A stretch of 64,000 nucleotides of DNA from the NCBI RefSeq assembly GCF_901000735.1, contig NC_081542.1:23389093-23453092 (forward strand), in the 5' to 3' direction. Position 1 is the first letter of the stretch; every line of letters starts with the position of its first letter. The stretch is from Corylus avellana. Lineage: Eukaryota; Streptophyta; Magnoliopsida; Fagales; Betulaceae. The notes beneath the pieces were generated by a model. It was not told where the DNA came from. It worked only from the letters and a program-made list of their open reading frames with translations, and did no database searches. Positions 54,894-64,000 of the stretch are shown here, one piece after another. Position numbers and translations under genes: made by a program.

Positions 54894-57177
54894 CCTCTCT
54901 CGGTTTTTTGTTTCCTTGTAACCCTTTCTCCGTTTGATTAGGATAAGTTTCAAATATGTCTCTTTTATATATCTTCATCTAAAATTGACACTTTCACTTG
55001 TAACCCCATTTCCTTAGAGATGAAGGTGTTGAGAGCTGTTTTTCTTACTCTCGGTCCACATCAATCCATTTTAAGGCCTAAACAAAGTACCAAAACAGAA
55101 ATTCTTTGCAATAATTCACATGCCCATGGCTTATTTCACCTCTTAATTGGTTTTTCCTCAACCATAAATCAAGTCCATGAGTTATTTGATGGGGGAAGAA
55201 AGAAAATTGTGGCTTGGAAGGCATAGAGGTGAACTAGCATTGTGTTGTATGCACAGATTGATTGGCTAATTAAATGTTAGCTTTGTTTCTTGACTCTCAA
55301 GTATTTCCAACCATTAATGCACTTTAAAGAGTCTAAATCTTTAGAGAAGTACTGGACCAGGTGACTAATCACCCTCTTCTTTTTCCTTTATTTTATCCAC
55401 ACAACCTTATTCTCTTCTTTTAGAGCATGTTTGAGATTGTGTTTAAGAAATAAAACTTTTAAGTCAAAAAAATATTTTTTGGCAAAAACTTGATTTTTAA
55501 GTTTTTACCAAAATACGTTTTGATCATTTTTAGAATAAAAAAGTCAAAGAAGTTCTTTTTGAATTTTTTACGAAATATGTCAGCTTTTATTTGGCATAAC
55601 TTTTTAAGTACTAAAAGTACTTTTTAAACTATTTAATACAATTTCAAATATGCTCTTATTCTCTTTTTTTCAAATCATACTAAGGAGGATTGGTCCAAAA
55701 CCCCAAGTAGACATACAGAGAGGGGAAGAGAGGAAATTTCCCATCTCCTTTATATTATTTCTAAAAGTTTTCCAAACTAAGGAAAATTTTAGAAAAATAA
55801 ACATCTTAGTCAAAACTCAATTGAAAGCTTATCGAGGCACAAACATCACTTTATATTACTTTTGTTGTTATTAATGTTGTTGTAATTGTTGTTATTATTG
55901 GAATTAATATTAGGCTCATTTTCGCTTGTGTTCATATGAGCTTTTTTGCTTTGTGAAATCTTGGGTTTTAGTCCCTGTTTGGCAAAACCCCTCCTCCCTT
56001 TCTCCTCTCCTTATTTTCACATTATCTTTTCAAAACTACTTTTTTTTTTATTTTCTCTTTTCCATCACAAAATTTAATATTTTATTTTATTTTTCTCAAA
56101 TCAATCACTTATTATTATTTAAACAAAAACTCACAACAAAATTTTTTACCAAACACACCCTCAGCGGTTGTCACCAACTACCTTTATTTAGTGTCAATTC
56201 TAAGTTTGACTCCTTCTAACAAACAGGGTTGCTCATCCATCAACTTGTTTTTTGGGTTGTGAATTAATGGTGTTACCTAACCACCCTTTCATGGCCATGA
56301 CTGCTTTTTCCTTCTTCCTTTTCTTTTTCTTTTTCTTTTTCAATTTATTATTATCTATTGTCTTTTTGACAGAAAAGTTAATGAAGCCCTCACATTTAGG
56401 TAAAGTCCAAATTCCCATCTCACATCTATAAAATTAAAAATTGAGATCCTAAAATTTAAAAAATTTTAAAAAAATGACATAAAATACTGGGAAATCTTGA
56501 CCTAATTTTTTGCTACACACTTTAACAGAATATTTATTTTAACTATCTACTCTAATTAAATATTATTTTTCGGTATTATTTTATTATTTTTTATCATTTC
56601 TTTTTCTTTTTCCATAAAAAAGTGAGAGTAGGAAAGATAAAAGATTAAAAAAAAAAAAGGATAAATGCAAAATTGGTCTATGTGGTTGGCATAATTTACA
56701 AATCACTTCTTATGGTTTAAAAAATAATTTATAGGTCCTTAGGGTATGCCAAAATAACATTTTACTCCCTGAACTCATTTTTTGTTAAATGATTTAAAAG
56801 AAACCGTTTCATTGCCATCTCACACCCAATAAAAATAAGACACGTGTTCTTTTTTATTTATGCTTTTGAAAAATGATAAATAAGCTTTTCCACGTCATTT
56901 TGAGGCTCCAGCACACACTGTACATCAAATTAAATAAACATAATCCCTTTATATCTCCCTGTGCCGCCGTCGTCGTCTTCATCTTCCCCACCGATTCATT
57001 GTCCATGCCGTCGTCTTCATCTTCCCCACCGATTCTTGCGTCCATCTCCAGGTGAGCTATTGGGTTTTGTAGCATGACTGAAATCGCCACCAGAGAATCG
57101 CCGGAAATGTCACGACGGTAAGCCACCTTGCTTTGAAGCTTTTTTACTTCCGTTTTTAAGATTTTGAGCATCTTCAT
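54894..57177 (+). repeat. 2.3-kb tandem unit, copy 1 (ends in gap)
   Basis: Matches 57278-59587 almost base for base, with a few indels (for example an extra 'gattgactaatcaccctc' piece near 57676 in copy 2). Both copies contain the same 68-codon open frame (55020 and 57402), a Tourist-type MITE, and near the end a minus-strand frame with MLQNPIAHLEMDARIGGEDE. The last is a possible captured gene fragment and is not recognised. No convincing gene. Confidence 0.9.
55423..55655. mobile_element. Tourist-type (PIF/Harbinger) MITE, unit copy 1
   Basis: Ends GAGCATGTTTGAGATTG and CAATTTCAAATATGCTC are inverted copies, flanked by the 3-bp duplication TTA (55420-55422 and 55656-55658). 233 bp, AT-rich, no coding capacity. 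The duplicate sits in unit copy 2. Confidence 0.75.
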
Positions 57178-57277
57178 NNNNNNNNNNNNNNNNNNNNNNN
57201 NNNNNNNNNNNNNNNNNNNNNNNNNNNNNNNNNNNNNNNNNNNNNNNNNNNNNNNNNNNNNNNNNNNNNNNNNNNNN
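57178..57277. other. assembly gap (100 N)
   Basis: Exactly 100 N, placed right at the junction of the two 2.3-kb units. Confidence 0.95.
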
Positions 57278-59587
57278 TCTCTCGGTTTTTTGTTTCCTTG
57301 TAACCCTTTCTCCGTTTGATTAGGATAAGTTTCAAATATGTCTCTTTTATATATCTTCATCTAAAATTGACACTTTCACTTGTAACCCCATTTCCTTAGA
57401 GATGAAGGTGTTGAGAGCTGTTTTCCTTACTCTCGGTCCACATCAATCCGTTTTAAGGCCTAAACAAAGTACCAAAACAGAAATTCTCTGCAATAATTCA
57501 CATGCCCATGGCTTATTTCACCTCTTAATTGGTTTTTCCTCAACCATAAATCAAGTCCATGAGTTATTTGATGGGGGAAGAAAGAAAATTGTGGTTTGGA
57601 AGGCATAGAGGTGAACTAGCATTGTGTTGTATGCACAGATTGATTGGCTAATTAAATGTTAGCTTTGTTTCTTGACGATTGACTAATCACCCTCTCTCAA
57701 GTATTTCCAACCATTAATGCACTTTAAAGAGTCTAAATCTTTAGAGAAGTACTGGACCAGGTGACTAATCACCCTCTTCTTTTTCCTTTATTTTATCCAC
57801 ACAAACCTTATTCCCTTCTCTTAGAGCATGTTTGAGATTGTGTTTAAGAAATAAAATTTTTAAGTCAAAAAAATATTTTTTGGCAAAAACTTTATTTTTA
57901 AGTTTTTACCAAAAATACGTTTTGATCATTTTTAGAGTAAAAAAGTCAAAGAAGTTCTTTTTGAATTTTTTACGAAATATGTCAGCTTTTATTTAGCATA
58001 ACTTTTTAAGTACTAAAAGTACTTTTTAAACTATTTAATACAATTTCAAACATGCTCTTATTCTCTTTTTTTCAAATCATACTAAGGAGGATTGGTCCAA
58101 AACCCCAAATAGACATACAGAGAGGGGAAGAGAGGAAATTTCCCATCTCCTTTATATTATTTCTAAAAGTTTTCCAAACTAAGGAAAAATTTAGAAAAAT
58201 AAACATCTTAGTCAAAACTCAATTGAAAGCTTATCGGGGCACAAACATCACTTTATATTACTTTTGTTGTTATTAATGTTGTTGTAATTGTTGTTATTAT
58301 TGGAATTAATATTAGGCTCATTTTCGCTTGTGTTCAGGTGAGCTTTTTTGCTTTGTGAAATCTTGGGTTTTAGTCCCTGTTTGGCAAAACCCCTCCTCCC
58401 TTTCTCCTCTCCTTATTTTCACTTCTCTCTAAAAAAAAACATTATCTTTTCAAAACTACTTTTTTTTATTTTCTCTTTTCCATCACAAAATTTAATATTT
58501 TATTTTATTTTTCTCAAATCAATCACTTATTATTATTTAAATAAAAACTCACAACAAATTTTTTTACCAAACACACCTGACAACCACCTTTAATTATTGT
58601 CAATTCTAAGTTTGACTCCTTCTAACAAACAGGGTTGCTCATCCATCAACCTTTTTTTTGGGTTGTGAATTAATGGTGTTACCTAACCACCCTTTCATGG
58701 CCATGGCTGCTTTTTCCTTCTTCCTTCTTCCTTTTCTTTTTCTTTTTCAATTTATTATTATTTATTGTCTTTTTGACAGAAAAGTTAATGAAGCCTTCAC
58801 ATTTAGGTAAAGTCCAAATTCCCATCTCACATCTATAAAATTAAAAATTGAGATCCTAAAATTTAAAAATTTTAAAAAAAATGACATAAAATACTGGGAA
58901 ATCTTGACCTAATTTTTCGCTACACACTTTAACAGAATATCTATTTTAACTATCTACTCTAAATAAATATTATTTTTCGGTATTATTTTATTATTTTTTA
59001 TCATTTCTTTTTCTTTTTCCATAAAAAAGAGAGAGTAGGAGAGATAAAAGATTAAAAAAAAAAAAAAGGATAAATGCAAAATTGGTCTATGTGGTTGGCA
59101 TAATTTACAAATCACTCCTTGTGGTTTAAAAACTAATTTATAGGTCCTTAGAGTAGGTCAAAATAACATTTTACTCCCTGAACTCATTTTTTGTTAAATG
59201 ATTTAAAAGAAACCGTTTCATTGTCATCTTACACCAAATAAAAATAAGACACGTGTTCTTTTTTATTTATGCTTTTGAAAAATGATAAATAAGCTTTTTC
59301 ACGTCATTTTGAGGCTCCAGCACACACTCTACATCAAATTAAATAAACATAATCCCTTTATATCCCCCTGTGCCGCCGTCGTCGTCTTCATCTTCTCCAC
59401 CGATTCACTGTCCATGCCGTCGTCTTCATCTTCCCCACCGATTCTTGCGTCCATCTCCAGGTGAGCTATTGGGTTTTGTAACATGACTAAAATTGCCACC
59501 AGAGAATCGCCGGAAATGTCACGACGGTAAGCCACCTTGCTTTGAAGCTTTTTTACTTCTGTTTTTAAGATTTTGAGCATCTTCATT
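57278..59587 (+). repeat. 2.3-kb tandem unit, copy 2
   Basis: Second copy of 54894-57177, complete to 'gagcatcttcat' and then continuing into unique sequence. The very high identity and the gap at the border fit either a recent tandem duplication or two haplotypes assembled in series. Confidence 0.9.
57824..58057. mobile_element. Tourist-type (PIF/Harbinger) MITE, unit copy 2
   Basis: Duplicate of 55423-55655, TTA at 57821-57823 and 58058-58060. 234 bp. Confidence 0.75.
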
Positions 59588-59742
59588 TTCGGAGTAGTGT
59601 ATTTAAAATGTAGGATTTTAAATGTTATAAGAGCTCGATGATTCTGAGGGACTTGAGAAATTTTGACATTAGATCGTAGCGAATGTTGTTTACGTGAAGA
59701 GTGAGGGTGATGATGTTCAAATGTAATAAAAAAGAGAACTCA

Positions 59743-59828
59743 TAATGCTACGAAACCCAACAGCTCACCTGGAAATAATCGATGGGGAAGATGAAGACGA
59801 CGGTATGGCCAGTGAATCGGTGGAGAAG
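59743..59828 (-). repeat. inverted partial copy at the duplication breakpoint
   Basis: Read in reverse it matches 59376-59480 (with 'ccaccgattcactg', 'cgtcttcatcttcccc' and 'aggtgagct'), with a deletion of about 17 bp. Its end coincides with the point where duplicated oil-body gene sequence begins (59827). Confidence 0.75.
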
Positions 59829-60720
59829 ATATGAAATTAAAGGCACCATTTCCCTGAACGTGATGAATCCTGGCTGGGTCTCTACGCTTGGTTCGTAGCT
59901 GACACATAAAGTGTGGCGGAGTCGGGGTACTCCCTGGCCTATAGGTGAAACCAGGACATCCTGATTAAAAAAGAAAGTATTAATACATATGTTAACCATG
60001 TACATAGTGTAGTTAATTAAGTTAAGAGTGGTGTAAAGATATGTATGCAATATATGGATTGCAATACTGGAATCAATTATATATATATGTTGTATGCATG
60101 GTGTATGTGTACATGCGCATACATCAGGGTATGTTAAGGTAAATATAGTGTTAGCAGATTTTGCAGAATATATAAAGAAAATCTGTAACAAGGGCAAGTT
60201 GATCAATGGGCAATGGCTATGTATGCTGAATTTCTTTTTGAGACTTGGTAAATGCTCCCAATTTACTAGATTTGAAGAGAGTCATCTAAAAGGAATACCT
60301 AAAATTCTCTTTGGTACTTCCAAAAGTCTTCCAAAATGTAGGATAAAATCTGATTTCTTGAACGTTGCTTTCTCTCTTTTTGTTTTGACTTGTATTAAAT
60401 TAAATTAATAACCGTAAACCTTATCAAGTGGCCGGGTTTTCCTTTAGGTTAGTTGTGTTATAGTCATTTTTTATTTATTTATTTTTTCTAATTAGAAAGG
60501 GTAGGCTTGAGAGATCAATTGTAGCTATTCTATCTAGGCGTGACGATAGTAGCACCTACTTGTTGAGAGCTGCACAAGAGGGGTATAGACGGGGAACCGC
60601 AGGCGCTTCCTTAAATCCAACTGAGCCATAACCTGGCCCAATCGTACTATGGCATCAATAGAAATCTAGGCGGCTAATACTCATCAGACATATGTGATAA
60701 TTCTTCACTGCGGAGATTTG

Positions 60721-60822
60721 AACCCACACCCTAACAATAGTGTCATTTCATTATTGGTTTATTAGGAATCAAACCCACACCCTAGTAATAGTGTCATTTC
60801 ATTATTGGTTTATTAGGAGTTT
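60721..60822 (+). repeat. 51-bp tandem doubling, copy B only
   Basis: Two units starting 'aacccacaccctaacaatag' and 'aacccacaccctagtaatag' lie back to back. Copy A has one (about 50706-50758). Confidence 0.8.
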
Positions 60823-60971
60823 ATGCTCCAATAAACTTCTTTTGCAATCAGTATTTCGCTAAACAATTTACTCACACTCTCCAATTCCTAGACACTGGCA
60901 TAATTCCACAAATATTTTTTCTTGACATTGCCAAACAAAAATTTCCTCGAAAGGCAATCCCAATATAGGTT

Positions 60972-61581
60972 CTTCTTACAGTGTTGATATGAATTTCATT
61001 GTAAATGCTACTAAGTAAGGAAAGAATGAAGGAAAGAAAGATAAGAAATGGAAAGATGAGAAGAAGTGGAATTGTTTATTGAACAAACGAGTAACTTCGA
61101 GGGTTATTCAACTTCCTAAACATAGTCGAGAATGGCAATCTTCTAGTTCACAATGAACAACATGGCTATCAAGAAACCTATTACGTTCTTATTCAAGCTA
61201 TTTATACATCCTCCCCCAACTAACACTTCAACTAACTCTCAACTAACTAAATTGTATTATAACCTTCTCAACTAACTAAACTATATTACCTCTTCAAAGC
61301 ACCTTGCCCACAAGGTGCGCTTGAAATAAAGCCAAGCTCCATTCCTTTGCTGGCAGCCTTTGAAGCACTTCAAAATTCAATCATGACAGAAGCTCTAGAT
61401 GTGCTCCACTCTCTAGATGCCCGTGCTCCTTGAGATTGGAACTCATGAGGCGGAATCTCGCACCCAACTCTACTGTGCCACTAGCCATCTATCTTTCTTG
61501 CATTCCCATTTGCAATAACTAAACTGTATTATAACCTTCTCAACTAACTAAACTATTTTATAACAGTACCTATTACACTTG
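60972..61581. other. segment present only in duplication copy B
   Basis: About 610 bp inserted at the point equal to 50934 of copy A. It contains 'tgttgatatg' near its left side and 'ttataaca' near its right, which look like LTR ends, and two copies of 'ttataaccttctcaactaac'. No matching 5-bp duplication was found at those points, so a solo LTR is only a possibility. No open frame of note. Confidence 0.5.
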
Positions 61582-63016
61582 AATATCCCACCAATAATTA
61601 TCTAGTTTGATGTGTCAAAAATTGACTATACTAAATATGTTGCATGTTGCAAGGGTTGGGAGGGTTTCTTTGAATAAGAATAGAGTGTTCAATGATATTA
61701 TGTTAACAAAAGATGGGAGTTTGTATACAAGTACAAAAGCAACGAATTGTGCTAAACGACATTCCAATGAAAAGTGAAGGAGTTTTGATTCTGTAAGATT
61801 TAGTTGAGTTCTGAAATATATATATATATATATACACACCAGATGTTAGGGAAATAAATCACTTAACCCCACCCCAACAGCATGTTATGTGAAAAATAAC
61901 TATAAATGCCTACTACATGGAGAATAACTATATTTGCATTTGGTTTATTCTTGTGTTGAAGACGTTTTTGTGCTAGCCTTTTTTTCTTTTGTCTTTTTTC
62001 GACAATGCTACTCCCCTCTCAATTGACTACTAATTGTCATGGTTGTTACCTTCAACTGACTATTGATGGTCGTGTTGTTTATCCGGATGGGTTCAGCGAG
62101 GATTGAAAAGTATTTCAAGGGTTATGCCCATACCTGTGTCCCATGCATTAATGATTCGGATAGTTTTGAAAGGTCTCGAGATGGTCATGCCCCTTTATGT
62201 CCCTTACTAGTTCGTAGTTTATTTCGTTTACAAAACTTTGCCTGCATTTATTGTTTTTTTGTTGTTGTTGTACCTACTTGTTACTTTGATGAGCCGACTC
62301 ATTTATTTAACCCATTCTCAAACTTTGTAAGGATGGTTTTGTCCCATTTGTTTTTTATTTTCATGTAATTTCTCTCTTCCCTTCCCATATATATATAAGA
62401 CCTATTGGGTCCGTCTACTTTGGATCTAAAGCATTGCAGAAAATATGTCTAGTGGGACAATGGTAATACTAATACAAGCATGCCGGTTGGCTGAAAATTT
62501 TTGTTGTTTTGAAGCAAATTTGGGGAGACATTGACTACTTTTCCCACATCCCTAAATATATAACACTAACCATTCTCCATTAGACTATATTTCGAGTACT
62601 TGCTGTAAAAGAAAATCTAAATTTCTTATTTGAAATAATCACCACACCAAAAAAAAAGTAATAAATTTCTTTGCATTTGACATCTATTTTACATATATTT
62701 TTACTAAGTTGACATGTTCTATTTGCCATTATAGACGCTAAAATACACAAAAATATTTTCCTTATAATTAAAGTAATTTTATAAATTATATTTTTATCTT
62801 ATAATGATAATGTGACAATTTCAACTAACAGTTGAATCCTGTTAAAATAAAAAAATTAACCTATAAAATTAGTTAGAAGTCCCGTGTCAACATTTCAAAA
62901 TAATTATAAGATAAAAAAATAATATTTAGTGTTATTTCCCATATACATTCTCTCTTATTCCCACCATCTCTAGCACATATCCTTACTCCATGTGCCATTC
63001 CACATAAGATGCCATC
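61582..63016. other. no recognised gene; duplicated intergenic sequence (copy B)
   Basis: The open frame 62063-62368 corresponds to parts of 52165-52455 in copy A, but the two are open in different frames and share no known domain, so coding is doubtful. An AT repeat is at 61819-61834. Confidence 0.45.
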
Positions 63017-63175
63017 ATGCCACACACCACTCCCATGTTCTCTTCCAGCCCAATCATATTCAACTCTTCGACGCCCCCCTCTTTCCCAATAAACCTTAAC
63101 GCCCCAAAATCTATTCCACGTCAGCTTTCTGAAACGCCCAAATCGTATTTTCCAAGACTCCAGCTTTGTCTTCCC

Positions 63176-63975
63176 ATGGCCAACCCAGAAGCAACCAAGG
63201 TGGAGGTGGAGGAGGAGGAGGAGAAGCACGTGTATTCCGTGTGGGCGCTCCCACCGGACGACGTGGCAGCGCGGCTGAAGAAGCTGATGGACGGCCTACG
63301 ATCCGAGTTCGGCGGGCCCCACTTCGAGCCCCACATCACGGTCGTTGGGGCAATCAGTTTGACGCCGGACGACGCGCTTCGCAGGTTCCGATCGGCGTGC
63401 GACGGCGTCAAGGCCTACGCTGCCTCCGTGGATCGTGTCGCCACCGGGTCCTTCTTTTATCAGTGTGTTTTGCTCCTCGTCCATCCAACGGCTGAGGTAA
63501 TTTTGTCTCTTTTTTTTTTTTTTTCTTTTAATTAATCGTTAAAAAAAAAAAAAAAATTATTACCTTTTGTTTCAGGTAGTGGAAACTAGTGCACATTGCA
63601 ATGGGCATTTTGGATACAAGACATCTACTCGTAAGTACACTTTAATCAATAATGTTGGAAAATTTTAAATTTGTGGTTGAAAAATCATACAACTCATATA
63701 GTTTATCAACTAATAAATCACTAATTATCTAAAAAATATAAATTAATAAAGTTTAAACAATTTGTGCAGCTTACATGCCACATTTGAGCCTCCTTTATGG
63801 GGATCTGACAGAAGAGGAGAAGAAGAAAGCTGAAGAAAAAGCTAACATCTTTGATGAAAGCATTAGGAGCCTGAGCTTCCAAGTTACTCGTCTTGCATTA
63901 TACAAAACAGACACTGAAGACAAAACTCTCAAATCCTGGGAGAAAATTGCCGAATGCAACCTTACCTCAAGTTAG
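63176..63975 (+). CDS. CPD: cyclic phosphodiesterase (2H family), copy B, 193 aa
   Basis: Exons 63176-63496, 63576-63630 and 63770-63975 give 193 aa. Catalytic motifs are His53-Ile-Thr55 and His130-Leu-Ser132. It keeps the TGSFFYQCVLL segment lost in copy A and has two extra Glu near the N-terminus (VEEEEEKHVYSVWALPPDD). Exon 3 matches copy A in protein except near the C-terminus (CNLTSS against CNLISS). Role as for copy A: hydrolysis of cyclic phosphates left by tRNA splicing, in the cytosol. This copy looks like the ancestral, complete form. The upstream frame is open from 63017 and would add up to 53 residues. Confidence 0.92.
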
Positions 63976-64000
63976 CTTCTTCTTCTTCTTCTTCTTCTTC

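Larger units (their letters stand above)
59827..64000 (+). repeat. segmental duplication, copy B (runs off the window)
   Basis: Begins with the last codons of the oil-body gene (DMKLKAPFP-like text and TGA, no upstream exons) and continues through the same order as copy A to phosphodiesterase B. The oil-body part is only a 3' tag. Confidence 0.9.

Noticed and set aside
62063..62368. 101-codon open frame related to 52165-52455.
   Set aside because: The two copies are open in different reading frames, so there is no sign of protein-level conservation.

Overview
This is nuclear DNA of a plant, most likely a woody eudicot. The evidence is multi-exon genes with GT-AG introns, AT-rich intergenic sequence, LRR-malectin receptor kinases, an NRT1/PTR transporter pair, and Copia, CACTA, Mutator, TRIM and tRNA-SINE elements. 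The species cannot be named from the sequence. The window is a draft scaffold: five 100-N runs and one 21-N run break it, and two of the stories below depend on whether contigs are correctly placed.

Region 1 (1-22000) is transposon-dominated. A 5' remnant of an LRR-malectin receptor kinase (1168-2012) is followed by a CACTA element (5217-16786; CACTA ends, 3-bp AGG target duplication). Between the CACTA ends lie a degenerate transposase, a 1.2-kb contig with the 3' kinase exons of an LRR receptor kinase bounded by gaps on both sides, a MULE-type MITE, and a probable long LTR with a minisatellite. After it come a 1.1-kb TRIM (18573-19692) and two nested Mutator-like elements, each with a perfect 9-bp target duplication (19887-21748 and, inside it, 20708-21505). 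The inner one carries an antisense ferritin gene fragment.

Region 2 (22041-36255) is a second LRR-malectin receptor kinase copy. Its signal peptide, ten or more LRR exons, malectin domain, membrane segment and kinase domain up to the activation loop are all recognisable. It has a Trp-to-stop change, two frameshifts and a probable lost donor site. Its introns hold a 501-bp TRIM and a full-length antisense Copia (30031-35026) with LTRs that look identical. The missing last kinase exons match, in splice phase, the orphan contig at 5815-7018.

Region 3 (37330-46103) is a tandem NRT1/PTR (NPF4-like) pair. Copy 1 is open but its 5' part falls in a gap. Copy 2 has two 4-bp insertions in its last exon and is probably a pseudogene.

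Region 4 (47400-64000) holds an apparently intact oil-body-associated protein gene with seed-type promoter motifs, and a segmental duplication (about 49803-54290 and 59827-end). The duplication carries two cyclic phosphodiesterase genes. Between the copies are two near-identical 2.3-kb units separated by an assembly gap. Insertions present in only one copy, including a SINE with its empty site, give relative timing.

The clearly intact protein genes are the oil-body protein and the two phosphodiesterases. The NPF copy 1 is probably functional if its first exons lie in the gap.
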